Part shown: positions 1-8,558 of the stretch, piece by piece | How the letters are laid out: each line of letters opens with the position of its first letter | Numbering within the stretch: position 1 is the first letter of the stretch | Origin: JAGLQA01 sp023135565 | Lineage (GTDB): Bacteria > Acidobacteriota > Aminicenantia > UBA2199 | DNA length: 53,761 nucleotides | NCBI GenBank assembly: GCA_030639305.1 | Contig: DAOWCY010000018.1 | Location: forward strand, 1-53,761 | Direction of reading: 5' to 3' | The notes under the pieces: generated by a model | The model's input: the letters and a program-made list of their open reading frames with translations, nothing else | What the model was told of the DNA's origin: nothing | The model's database searches: none | Program-made: the position numbers and the translations under genes

Positions 1-272
1 CTAATTTCCGGGCGGTGCTCTTTTAACACCATCTGTACGGGTTCTTTCACCTTCCGCCAGCGGAACACCGTACGCAGCAGCTCGTTGTTCGCCACCACAA
101 AACCCCAGGCTTTTTCAAAGAGTTCGATTTCTATACTGCCGGAAATTCGCAGGTTTAACTGCTCGAAATAAAGATCGCCGGCGGGATTCTTCAAATAATA
201 AAAGAGCATCCCTTCCTGCATGGGAGTCAATGCATAAATGTCTTTAATCTTTTTTTTATCCAATTTTTCCAT
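1..272 (-). CDS. Nonribosomal peptide synthetase, condensation domain start (partial)
   Basis: Only the first 90 codons are visible; the ATG is at 272 and the open frame leaves the window on the left. The residues read as the opening of a condensation domain: a short lysine-rich lead, then YALTPMQEGMLFYYL at about 13-27 (core C1), and NNELLRTVFRW near 65-75 (core C2). Such domains join the growing peptide to the next amino acid on a synthetase line. A condensation domain at the extreme N-terminus means this subunit probably accepts a chain from an upstream partner rather than initiating. No adenylation or carrier domain can be checked here. The 125-bp gap to the next gene, read in the same direction, holds no clear terminator. 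Confidence 0.85.
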   Translation of the reverse strand, partial: MEKLDKKKIKDIYALTPMQEGMLFYYLKNPAGDLYFEQLNLRISGSIEIELFEKAWGFVVANNELLRTVFRWRKVKEPVQMVLKEHRPEI

Positions 273-397
273 TTAATGTCCTAAACTTATCGAAAAATAT
301 TTATATAAGTCCTCTGTCCGGGTTTTCTTCTCATGAAAACGCTTTCTAAAAAACGTTTCTATTCAACACTGCTAATATAAAAAATTATTTGCCGCTT

Positions 398-2629
398 CTA
401 AAGCACTAAAGCATAACCTATCTTTAAGAAAAAGGTACGATTACTCTGGGTGACGGGTATCATACTGTAGCCGTAGTAATCATCGGAATAACCGAGAAAC
501 AATACCGTCTGGGGATTGATCTTGTAAGAAAACAGCACCTGGGAAAAAAGATGTTTGAACTCAGGGTCGAGGGGCATGGAGTAGAGCGCCGTATTGTAAC
601 GGTAATCGGCATATTGTAGGAGCGTTCTCAAAAATGCCCGGCGGCTGAACTGGTAAACAAACCGTAAATTGGTAAGATTGGCGGTGTACAATTCGCCGCC
701 TTCAACGTTGAGGCGCTCATACAAATAGTCGATGCTCAACGAGAGACGCTTCCCCATATTATATTGTATGCCGGGATTGATCGTGACACGATCACCGGGC
801 TGGATATTGGTATAATCTATCTGGTCGCCAATAACCCCGTTAACCCACAAGCTCAACGAACCGGAAGGCCTGATTTGGGCTGTAAAATCTACCGCCTTTC
901 GATCAAATTCCCTGCCTAAGTAGGAAACCTCCCCATACTCCGCGTGGGCCATGATATTAGATTGCAGTGGCCCGGTGTAGATAAGCCAGGAATAAAAAAG
1001 GTTTTGCAGCATGCTGCCGTCGCTTTTGGTCATATACCAGTACCCGCCGATGAGTCGTAGTTGGGTATACCAGTGACCGGGGTTCTGACGCCAGGTGTAC
1101 CCGCCTCCTGCTTCATATAATTTGTGACCGGCTTGATTTACAAAACCCAGGTCGGCACGGAAATTTGGGGTCACATCCTGGTAATGAGCAAATAGATAAA
1201 CATGCTGGGTGTTATGCTGGTATAAACCGTCAAAAGCGCCGCCTCCAAATCTACCGTCCGGCTGGTTGAAGTCCGAAACCACCTGCCCGGGATAACGGGT
1301 CTGGGAACCGAGATATTGCCAAAAGATGCGGTCTTTTTTGGTAAACCTAAAATCACCGTCGATGCCCACCACACGGTTGAAATAATCTTCGCCTTCACGA
1401 TCGGTAATCAAGAAACCGACATTCGATGCGCGGCCGATATCACGACGGTAACGAAGCACTGTGCCGATATTATTCATATCTAAAGAGGTGGCCTGGTAAC
1501 TTTCACTGCCGGGAAACCACAGGTTGGTCATGCTGTCCTGGACAGAGAAAAAACCGATGGCGTGCTTGCCTTCTTTTCCCGTTACTTTGACACCCCAGTG
1601 GGGGGCCCGCAAGGAACGGGTGTAAACGGCATAAAAACGGCTTCTGAAAAAACTGATCCCTTCTAAGAAAAAGGGGCGTTTTTCCGGGTAAAAAAGGGCA
1701 AATTGGGTGTTGATATCCAACTGGGCGGCGTCGGCTTCCACCTGGGAGAAGTCAGGGTTTACCGTGGCATTGAGGGTCAGGTTGGGGGTGAAACTCCAGC
1801 GGGCGGTGATGCCCGGATCAGCCTTTTTGTTGGCTTCCCTGAAATCGCCGTCGGGGAAAGTTTCCCGTTCCTGGGTGAGCAGCGCCGAAAGGGTGGGAGC
1901 GATTTCTACGTTGATGCCGGGTCTAGCTCCCTTGAAGCCGATCACTTTATTGGCCTGGCACATATAACAGTTATTGCTCCTGTCGCGGGGGAAGAGACCG
2001 AGCAGGTGGCTGAGATTACGGGGGTAGCTGCGCACGGCGTCGATGCCCCATACCTGGTTGTCTTTGGTTTTCTGGAAACGCAGGGAAGTAAAAGGTATTT
2101 TAAATTCAACCGCATAACCCCAGTCGGTAATTTTAGCGGCGGATTTCCATATGCCGTCCCATTCATCCTGGGCCATCATCATGGTGCTGATAAAATCAGC
2201 CTGGACGCCGTAGGGATTACATTGGAAGACAAAAGCACGACGCGAAGAGTTAAAGGTATCTAAGACGATGCTTACATAGTCATCTCCGGTGATGTTGTCC
2301 CGGTCGGTGACATGGGCCCGTATATCTCCGGGTTTGGGGTCATAGGCCCGGAAGGCTGCATATAAATGCTTTTCGCCGTAGAACAAAAGAAACTCGGTCT
2401 TTACCGGGGGTTTAATATTCTCGCCGGGTTCCACTTCGAAATCCATTGTCAGCATTAGGGCTTCTTGCCATATGGCTTCATCTAAAACACCGTCGATTTT
2501 TACTTTTCCCGTTAACCTGGGCACCTGGTGGGGCGTTTTGCCCGCGGCGGCTTCTACGCTCGAAGCGATACAGGATATACCGAAAAAAAGAATACACAAA
2601 ACTATTAAAGAACCGGTCTTTTTTCTCAT
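398..2629 (-). CDS. DUF5916 outer-membrane-type protein with N-terminal CBM9-like domain
   Basis: 743 residues. Residues 1-28 form a signal peptide ending near SSVEA. Residues about 35-235 resemble the family 9 carbohydrate-binding-module-like fold (PRLTGKVKIDGVLDEAIWQE, then NSSRRAFVFQCNPYGVQ). The rest matches the DUF5916 family, with long amphipathic strands such as NPDFSQVEADAAQLDINT and FYPEKRPFFLEG, and an aromatic end FFLKIGYALVL that suits an outer-membrane beta-barrel. A Shine-Dalgarno AGGAG precedes the ATG. The family has no established biochemical function; it is common in Acidobacteriota and Bacteroidota next to secreted hydrolases. Surface exposure and carbohydrate binding are inference. 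The gene stands alone, with long gaps on both sides. Confidence 0.85.
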   Translation of the reverse strand: MRKKTGSLIVLCILFFGISCIASSVEAAAGKTPHQVPRLTGKVKIDGVLDEAIWQEALMLTMDFEVEPGENIKPPVKTEFLLFYGEKHLYAAFRAYDPKPGDIRAHVTDRDNITGDDYVSIVLDTFNSSRRAFVFQCNPYGVQADFISTMMMAQDEWDGIWKSAAKITDWGYAVEFKIPFTSLRFQKTKDNQVWGIDAVRSYPRNLSHLLGLFPRDRSNNCYMCQANKVIGFKGARPGINVEIAPTLSALLTQERETFPDGDFREANKKADPGITARWSFTPNLTLNATVNPDFSQVEADAAQLDINTQFALFYPEKRPFFLEGISFFRSRFYAVYTRSLRAPHWGVKVTGKEGKHAIGFFSVQDSMTNLWFPGSESYQATSLDMNNIGTVLRYRRDIGRASNVGFLITDREGEDYFNRVVGIDGDFRFTKKDRIFWQYLGSQTRYPGQVVSDFNQPDGRFGGGAFDGLYQHNTQHVYLFAHYQDVTPNFRADLGFVNQAGHKLYEAGGGYTWRQNPGHWYTQLRLIGGYWYMTKSDGSMLQNLFYSWLIYTGPLQSNIMAHAEYGEVSYLGREFDRKAVDFTAQIRPSGSLSLWVNGVIGDQIDYTNIQPGDRVTINPGIQYNMGKRLSLSIDYLYERLNVEGGELYTANLTNLRFVYQFSRRAFLRTLLQYADYRYNTALYSMPLDPEFKHLFSQVLFSYKINPQTVLFLGYSDDYYGYSMIPVTQSNRTFFLKIGYALVL

Positions 2630-3424
2630 ATTTTTTCTCCTATTTTATATTATTTTGAAATAAAATCCTCATTTTAATGAATCGATCAATTCTATCGATA
2701 CCCATTCTAACAGATAATTGTATGCTTCGTCAATTTCAACTTTATCAACACTCTTTAATTTTATTACGGACTGCGATCGAGAATTTTCAGGGCGGTTTGG
2801 CCCTACCTTTCATTATTTCTTAAGCTATTGATATTTGAGTAAGCTCCCGCCGTTAAGGATACGGAAACTAAAATTGAAATGTATTGTCCTGTAAACGGCG
2901 GCAGCTTGCACTTATGAATAGAATTCTACTCTTTATTAGGCTGCAAGATTAAAATCCGAAATTTAATATCCCATAAATCAAGCCGCAGAGACCGTTCTTA
3001 TCAAGATATAGATAATCATACATAATACATAGTTTGTCAAGATACAATTTTGTTACCTATGAAGCGTTTTTAGCAGCAAACCGGAAACCGTTTATATAAA
3101 AGCGTTTCCAGGAAATACGATTTTAACCGGCAGCAGCCTTTCCCACATTTTTTAATTTTTTCGGGTTCACCGGTTGGGCTATTTTCATCGTCATATAGGC
3201 ATTTTTAGAACTTCCCGGCTTTGATTTTTTTGACTGGTAACATTTTTGTTGGTTTTCGGGTAAATTTCCGTTATTAGTGAATTTTTCTTGACAGGAACTC
3301 GCCTCCCGTAAGGCCCGCTTCTTAATAATTAAAGGGAAGCGGGTTAAATTTAACAAAATCCCGGCGAGACTTCATACTCCAGGAAGCGATAAAAAAAATA
3401 ATTTTACAGCAAGCAGCGAAAATC
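2630..3424. other. Long non-coding gap
   Basis: AT-rich stretch of about 0.8 kb between two genes read leftwards. It holds the large inverted repeat at 2841-2907 and a smaller hairpin at 3314-3343 (arms CCCGCTTC and GAAGCGGG). A 77-codon open frame at 3123-3356 on the minus strand has no recognisable family, unusual composition and no ribosome-binding site, so it is not called. Nothing else is recognised. Confidence 0.5.
2841..2907. repeat. Large imperfect inverted repeat, possible structured RNA
   Basis: Left arm AAGCT-C-CCGCCGTT (2841-2854) pairs with right arm AACGGCGG-C-AGCTT (2894-2907): 13 base pairs broken by one C/C mismatch, with a further AGGA/TCCT pairing inside and a loop of about 30 nt. 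It lies in an otherwise AT-rich gap, 212 bp upstream of the DUF5916 gene start. The strand on which it would act cannot be decided, and no known riboswitch class is recognised. Confidence 0.5.
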
Positions 3425-4456
3425 TTATCGCCGGCTGCTCTTCTTCAACTCAAGATAAACCGCTTCAATACTACTATCCTGCAGCATATCCGGCCATTCC
3501 AGGTGATCGTATCCGGCCATTTTAAAGGATTTTTTCGTTTCCTCGAGCGAAAGCCCTTTTTTGACTGCTTCTTTTACAAGATTCCTTAAATCGGTTAGAT
3601 ATTGCACTTGATGCTTAAAAGCCTCTTTGCCGGTCAGCCTCCCATGCCCGGGAATGACCTTTTCAATATTCCATTTGGATAATTGCTTTAGAAAAACTAT
3701 CCAGTTCGCAGTATCCGATCCGGCTCGTTCGTCGATGAAAGGATGGTAACCATGGAATAATATATCCCCCATCACAACCGCTTTCTTCCCGGGAAAATAG
3801 ACAATTATACTGCCATCTGTATGCGTTCTTCCCGGGTAGATAATTTCTACTTTCTCTCCTCCCAGGATAATACTTTTCTTTTTATTAAAGGTGGTGGTGG
3901 GACATACTACTTTCGTCCTCTTAACTTCTTCAATCTCTTGTTTCAATCTTTCCAGTTTCTTTTTTTCTTCTTTCAATCCCGGGTTGTTTTCCTGCTCCAG
4001 TTTTACTATCTTTTTGCCCAGTTTTTCAATGTCCCCCGGCAAGCCTTCCTCCAATACTTCTTTCCTGTCTTTTTCACTGAAATTTGTTATATTCTTAGCG
4101 CAGTTGGTATGGGCAATAATCTCTGCTGCTTTGGGAAACTCGGAAAGCCCCCAGGTATGATCAAAATGGTAGTGGGTTATAACTACATATTTAATAGGTT
4201 TTCCGGTTTTTTCTTTAATTTTTTCAACAATCATTCGGCCTTCGCCAGGGCCATTTCCCGAATCCACTACCAGCACTCCCTCCCCTGTCACCAGGAATAC
4301 AGCACAAACATCCCATTTCATACCGCGAATTAAATAGAGATTGTCTGCGGCAGTAGTGACTTTTAATGAATTTCCACCGGCAAATAGTGCCGGTAGTCCG
4401 AAGAACACCGCCAGTATTAAAACTGTAACGCGGGTAAAAGGTTTTTTCTCTGACAT
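3425..4456 (-). CDS. Secreted metallo-beta-lactamase-fold hydrolase
   Basis: 343 residues with a signal peptide (1-27, core VTVLILAVFFGLPALFA), so it is exported. The zinc ligands are all present: H95-x-H97-x-D99-H100 (THYHFDHTWG), H212 (RTHTDG), D231 (VMGD) and H271 (IPGHG), which points to a binuclear, catalytically competent hydrolase. An unusual charged coiled-coil insertion (about 140-182, EKLGKKIVKLEQ onward) sits between the HxHxDH motif and H212. The substrate is unknown; B3-like lactamases, lactonases, thioesterases and glyoxalase-II-like enzymes share the fold. The start has a good AAAGGAG site. Monocistronic, read leftwards. Confidence 0.85.
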   Translation of the reverse strand: MSEKKPFTRVTVLILAVFFGLPALFAGGNSLKVTTAADNLYLIRGMKWDVCAVFLVTGEGVLVVDSGNGPGEGRMIVEKIKEKTGKPIKYVVITHYHFDHTWGLSEFPKAAEIIAHTNCAKNITNFSEKDRKEVLEEGLPGDIEKLGKKIVKLEQENNPGLKEEKKKLERLKQEIEEVKRTKVVCPTTTFNKKKSIILGGEKVEIIYPGRTHTDGSIIVYFPGKKAVVMGDILFHGYHPFIDERAGSDTANWIVFLKQLSKWNIEKVIPGHGRLTGKEAFKHQVQYLTDLRNLVKEAVKKGLSLEETKKSFKMAGYDHLEWPDMLQDSSIEAVYLELKKSSRR

Positions 4457-4595
4457 TTTCTACTCCTTTATTTAACTATGAATTAATATGCAGCCCGGTT
4501 TACTGTGAATGGGGCACGGCCCGGCTGCCATTCACAGGAGAATTCTATTGTACTTCTTTTCTCACTTAAAATCAACCGGGTTTGTGTCTACTAAA

Positions 4596-4660
4596 TTGCC
4601 TCCGGCGGCCAAAAACCTTTTTGAAAAAAGGTTTCTGGACTTCCAAAAACTTCTCATGAG
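4596..4660 (+). repeat. Dispersed hairpin repeat, copy 1
   Basis: Starts with the family header TTGCCTCCGGCGG, then a stem AAACCTTTTT-GA-AAAAAGGTTT, then the tail TCCAAAAACTTCTCATGAG. It matches the layout of the copies at 8466, 17866, 20552, 21367 and 49563. The stem sequence differs between copies but its pairing is kept. Confidence 0.75.
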
Positions 4661-4900
4661 CGATACATCCAAAAAAAAAATTAACCGATTTACGCAGGCT
4701 GCACAGAGGTTTTCACATTTCGATGCCTATTTTAGGTATTCTCGCTTTCGTGAACGCAGCCAAAAGGAGTGCCTTTCTTCTTTTAGATTATGATGAACGG
4801 GCAAGACGGAAACCGGCACTGCTCCACTGAAAAGATGGACGATTACTCTCACGAAAAGAAACCCGGCAGGCCTTTCCGAAGCAGGAAAGCGCGCAGGGCG

Positions 4901-4930
4901 CCCCGCGGGACGAAAAATCATCCCGCGGGG
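4901..4930 (-). terminator. GC-rich hairpin after PKD protein gene
   Basis: CCCCGCGGGA (4901-4910) and TCCCGCGGGG (4921-4930) form a perfect 10-bp stem with a 10-nt loop, beginning 8 nt after the stop codon of the leftward gene ending at 4939. No T-run follows on the minus strand, so it may only stabilise the 3' end or need a factor. Confidence 0.5.
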
Positions 4931-4938
4931 GCTTGGGG

Positions 4939-7143
4939 TTACCTATTTACCAAAGAAGCTGTAGATAGATCGCTTTCATCTCCCATGTCGTCAACCATGG
5001 ATACGGCGAAAGAATACTGCCTGCCTGCCGGGAGATGTTCGTCTACATAAGAAAAAACTCCGGCTTCCACTTCGGCTGCCAACTCGAAAGCGCCGCCGCC
5101 GGTAGATATGTAAACGCGGTATTTGGCCGGGGTAAACACTTCCTCCGGGTTCGCCGACCAGGATATGTGGGCATTATACTCCCCCCTGAAAAGAGAGCGG
5201 TTGGCCTGCAAGTTCACGGTGACGGCGGCGGGAGGCAAAAGCCAGGCAAAAGTCACCTCAGCGGTGGCCAATACTTTTCCTTCCAATACCGCCGAGATGG
5301 TGGCTGTGCCGTTTGTTTCGGCGGAGAGGGCACGGGAATAAACCCCGGAACCGAAAGCAATGTCACCCTGCCAGCTTCCTTTATCGGCTGCAAAGGTGAG
5401 CCCCAGGTTCCCGGGCAGCGCTCTCTCTTCTTCGCTGTAGGGTTTGTCGAAAAGCGAGGCCCGTACCATGGCATATCCCCTATTTTTTGATTTTATAGGG
5501 CCGGTATAAAAATCGAAGACTGCGTCTAAAGCGTCCAACGAAAAAATTTTAATCCTCTTCTTGACCGTTTTCGACCATTCCCACGAATCATCTTTGACTC
5601 GCAGGGTGACGTCGTAAGTACCGGTGTTGTTATAGGTGTGAGTTACTTTCGGGGTAGACGCGGTGGCGCCGTCGCCCAGGTTCCATTTCCACTGCTTCAC
5701 TTTACCGTCGGGGTCGTAAGAACTGCTGCCGTCAAATGTAATTGTGACCGGAGCAACGCCCCCGGAACGGCTGGCCTCGATTACAGCGATAGGAACGACG
5801 CAGGTTCCGATACCCCCGGAAGCGCAAATATTCTGGGCATAAAAGGCCTTACCGTCAGACCAGGCCACAATCGCTCCACCGGCCTCGTTTGAACTGGTTT
5901 GCAAGAAACTGCGATTCCGGGAAATGGCATCGGAAACGGTGACCCCATCATCGCTCCACCGGAACGTACCGGCTGCGTCTACCAGTTGGGTTTTGAGGAG
6001 TTCGCTGCCGCTGTTCTCTTCTTTCCAGACCACTATGGCTTTCCCGGCGCCGTCGTCTATCATACGTGCATCCCTAAAATACACCCTGTCCCTAATAATA
6101 GTAATACCTTCCATACCCCATGCTGTATTACCGGAAGAGTCGATATGCTGCAGGGCTGCTTCATATTCGGCGTATCCCCAGAGATCGGTATAACTAGTTC
6201 CAATCAACATATAGAACCCGCCTACCTTATCTGTGACCAGGTCTATCACACTGGAATTATAATAATAATACTGATTTCTATAAACCAGCACGCCGTCTGC
6301 TGCCCAGAGCCTATTTCCTGCTGAATCGAAACGATGCATGTGGATTTCATGACGCCACCTGCCCCGGGACACATAAACACCGTTTTGACCGGCCGAATAC
6401 AATCTAACAGAGTAGGGAATATCCGGTTCATCATTCACCAATATACCTTCTTGCCCCCATAAACGATTGCCGCTGCTGTCGATACGCTGTATAAAAAGAT
6501 CATCGGAAATAGGATAGTCTCTCCAATTTACCCAGGCTACATAAGTCCCGCCCTGGCCGTCGCTAACTGCGTGGCCCGGATAATACTGGTCGCCTTCTAT
6601 TGAAGACACAGGTATGCCCCCGGCGGTCCACATGGTACTGCCGTTACTATCGATATGCTGCCCCTGGATTTTGGTTTCGCTGCCTGAATCTTCCGCCCAA
6701 AAGATAAAGACTCCACCCGATCCGTCGAAAACTAAACGCCAAGTACTGGGGGTCGGCATAGAGTCGCTTATCATATTCGAAGTCCACACCACATTACCCT
6801 GGGAATTTACCCGCTTCACATACCCGGAGTAGATGTTGCTATACTCTTCTACCTCACTGCCAACGGCGAAAAGGACGCCGCCGCTGCCGTTCGCCACAAG
6901 GTAGGATATACGCTGCCTATTGCCGGAATAGATAACCTTACCGTTAGCTCCCCAGAGCGCAGCGCCCGAATCAGACAATCTTTGCATATAGACGACCGAA
7001 TTATCGACCCAGGCGATAATAACACCGCCGGAACCAGCGGCGACCATTTTACCGGCAAATGGCCTGCAAACCGGGGTGGGGTCGCTGCTCCAGGCGATAC
7101 ACAAAACAAACACAACAACAATTAATAATAACTTTTTTACCAT
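4939..7143 (-). CDS. Secreted protein with propeller-like repeats, PKD and FN3-like domains
   Basis: 734 residues. Signal peptide at 1-20. Residues about 25-440 are built from repeats of roughly 45-60 residues with the recurring signature GSGGVxxAW or GQGGTYVAW, each ended by a W-containing strand, which suggests a beta-propeller-like fold. A PKD domain follows at about 457-531 (TITFDGSSSYDPDG, WNLGDGATAS, YNNTGTYDVTLRV), and the last 100 residues resemble a fibronectin type III domain (AKYRVYISTGGG, PAGRQYSFAVSMVD). PKD and FN3 modules usually mediate surface display and protein or polysaccharide contacts. No catalytic motif was seen. A ribosome site AAGGAG precedes the start. Confidence 0.8.
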   Translation of the reverse strand: MVKKLLLIVVVFVLCIAWSSDPTPVCRPFAGKMVAAGSGGVIIAWVDNSVVYMQRLSDSGAALWGANGKVIYSGNRQRISYLVANGSGGVLFAVGSEVEEYSNIYSGYVKRVNSQGNVVWTSNMISDSMPTPSTWRLVFDGSGGVFIFWAEDSGSETKIQGQHIDSNGSTMWTAGGIPVSSIEGDQYYPGHAVSDGQGGTYVAWVNWRDYPISDDLFIQRIDSSGNRLWGQEGILVNDEPDIPYSVRLYSAGQNGVYVSRGRWRHEIHMHRFDSAGNRLWAADGVLVYRNQYYYYNSSVIDLVTDKVGGFYMLIGTSYTDLWGYAEYEAALQHIDSSGNTAWGMEGITIIRDRVYFRDARMIDDGAGKAIVVWKEENSGSELLKTQLVDAAGTFRWSDDGVTVSDAISRNRSFLQTSSNEAGGAIVAWSDGKAFYAQNICASGGIGTCVVPIAVIEASRSGGVAPVTITFDGSSSYDPDGKVKQWKWNLGDGATASTPKVTHTYNNTGTYDVTLRVKDDSWEWSKTVKKRIKIFSLDALDAVFDFYTGPIKSKNRGYAMVRASLFDKPYSEEERALPGNLGLTFAADKGSWQGDIAFGSGVYSRALSAETNGTATISAVLEGKVLATAEVTFAWLLPPAAVTVNLQANRSLFRGEYNAHISWSANPEEVFTPAKYRVYISTGGGAFELAAEVEAGVFSYVDEHLPAGRQYSFAVSMVDDMGDESDLSTASLVNR

Positions 7144-7581
7144 TTTAATCTCCTTTACACTTCATTCAAATAATGATTAAAAATTTCTTTTTTTTGCATG
7201 ATATAATTACTTAGCAAATTCGGTGCCAACATATAATTTTCTCCCGAAACGAGCGTCCCAAAAGGCTATCCTGGCACCACTGGGATTCCGCCGATTCCCG
7301 GCGCTGTAATATTTTATTACAATATCAAAGTGGTTTTTTCTCATTTTTTTCCATTTTCTTAGATATACCGGCACTTTCCAACAAAAATACCGCTGTTACA
7401 AAATGTTACGAAATCATAGGACAGGCTGTTACGTTTTGTTACACAAGGCGGGCGCATGCCCGCAGCCTATAAGGTCATCCAAAAGAATTTCCTTTTTTTT
7501 AGAAAACTTTCACCAAGTATTAGTAAAAAGACAGCCACTTAAAACCCCAGGGCAAAGAGAAGCGCAGCTCACCTCTTTTCA
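7144..7581. other. Non-coding gap with inverted repeat
   Basis: 438 bp, AT-rich. GGTGCCA (7222-7228) and TGGCACC (7272-7278) form a 7-bp closing stem around a region with a smaller internal hairpin, in the 5' region of the leftward PKD-protein gene. Further left in the transcript's upstream region, TGTTACAAAATGTTACG (about 7395) and TGTTACGTTTTGTTACA (about 7427) are related direct repeats. None matches a riboswitch class I can name. Confidence 0.4.
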
Positions 7582-8460
7582 TTAATCGCCCCACAACTGC
7601 TCATCTTCGAAATCACTGAATTCACCTTTCTCAACCGGCTTCTCAGTGTAGCCCTGCCGGTGTTTTCTTTCAAGCTCTTCCCGGCGCAGCAGCCTTAATT
7701 TTGTAACGATTTCGCCGCTGTAATATATTTTCTTATCGCCGTTAGGTGCGGCCAATAAAAGACCGCCATCATGATTGAGTCCCTTAAAAACGCCTTCCGT
7801 AATTTTGTCGCCCCGGTGGAAAGCAATAGGCCTGCGTTTTAAAAATTCACTCAGCCGCCCGGCTGCCTCGACAATCTCTTTATTCCCGCCGCTCTTTAGT
7901 TTCTCTACCCATGAAAAAAAAATATGGGAGAGCGCTTTGTTGACGGCTTCGATTTCATAGGTTTTCCCTGTTATTGTTTTTAAAGAGATGGCCCGGTCTC
8001 TTAACTCACGGGGAAAATCAACCGCCTGTTGGTTCAAATTAATCCCGATCCCGGTTATACAAAAAATCCTCTCTTTCTGCACCATATTGTCAACCAGGAT
8101 GCCGCATATCTTCCTGCCGCTGTACAAAATATCATTGGGCCACTTTAAACCGAATCCCCGCACACCGCTTATTCCTGCCAACGCTTCGACCACACTTATC
8201 CCGGCGGCTAAAGGCAAAAGATTAAGACTCACGCCGACCGGCAAAAAAAACCCGAACGAAGAGTATAATCCCATTCCCGCCGGGGAATCCCAGGTCCTGC
8301 CTGCCCGTCCCCTACCCGCCGACTGCCGGGATGCAGTCACTAAGATAGGAAAATCCCTTTCATACCGGCGGTAATTTTCTCTTAAATAATCATTGGTAGA
8401 ACCGCAGCTCGCCAATTTTACTACTTCTAAAAATCCGGGGTACTCGTTATATTTTTTCAT
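7582..8460 (-). CDS. birA: Biotin--[acetyl-CoA-carboxylase] ligase, no DNA-binding domain
   Basis: 292 residues from the ATG at 8460. An upstream GTG at 8514 is also open, but it lies within a dispersed repeat and adds an unrelated lead. Motifs: SGSTND-like ASCGSTND (18-24), the biotinyl-AMP-binding GRGRAGRTW (49-57), KWPND (106-110) and GIGINLN (137-143). The enzyme activates biotin with ATP and transfers it to the lysine of biotin carboxyl carrier proteins. The N-terminal winged helix of E. coli BirA is missing, so this is a monofunctional class I ligase without repressor activity. The C-terminus is extended by about 35 charged residues ending FEDEQLWGD. The ValRS-like gene lies just upstream on the same strand, 98 bp away, with a hairpin repeat between them. 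Confidence 0.92.
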   Translation of the reverse strand: MKKYNEYPGFLEVVKLASCGSTNDYLRENYRRYERDFPILVTASRQSAGRGRAGRTWDSPAGMGLYSSFGFFLPVGVSLNLLPLAAGISVVEALAGISGVRGFGLKWPNDILYSGRKICGILVDNMVQKERIFCITGIGINLNQQAVDFPRELRDRAISLKTITGKTYEIEAVNKALSHIFFSWVEKLKSGGNKEIVEAAGRLSEFLKRRPIAFHRGDKITEGVFKGLNHDGGLLLAAPNGDKKIYYSGEIVTKLRLLRREELERKHRQGYTEKPVEKGEFSDFEDEQLWGD

Positions 8461-8465
8461 ATTAT

Positions 8466-8537
8466 TTGCCTTCGGCGAGCAGGGGGCGCTTTTTGGAAAA
8501 ACTGCCCCCTGCACCCCCGCAAAAACTTTCGTTTGAG
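8466..8537 (+). repeat. Dispersed hairpin repeat, copy 2 (divergent stem)
   Basis: Family header TTGCCTTCGGCG and tail CAAAAACTTTCGTTTGAG, but the stem is GCAGGGGGC paired with GCCCCCTGC instead of the AACC/GGTT type. Keeping the pairing while changing nearly every stem base argues that the hairpin itself is selected or copied. It sits between the ValRS-like gene and birA. Confidence 0.7.
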
Positions 8538-8558
8538 GTCCCTTTTTCGGATTCTTCT

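Larger units (their letters stand above)
4457..4938. other. Non-coding gap with repeat and hairpin
   Basis: 482 bp between two leftward genes. It contains one copy of the dispersed hairpin repeat (4596-4660) and a 10-bp perfect GC-rich stem (4901-4930) just past the stop codon of the PKD protein gene. Short open frames here lack homology and ribosome sites. Confidence 0.5.

Noticed and set aside
1703..2263. 186-codon frame on the plus strand opposite the DUF5916 gene
   Set aside because: Shadow of the real gene: composition mirrors the antisense codons and no motif is present.
3123..3356. 77-codon open frame on the minus strand
   Set aside because: No recognisable family, no ribosome-binding site, and a hairpin runs through its 5' part; not enough support for a gene.
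7222..7278. GGTGCCA/TGGCACC stem considered as a riboswitch
   Set aside because: Compared with remembered cobalamin, c-di-GMP and guanidine consensus elements; the conserved cores do not match.
8460..8514. Longer birA start at GTG 8514
   Set aside because: The added 18 residues are translated hairpin repeat with no homology; the ATG at 8460 gives the family-standard beginning.
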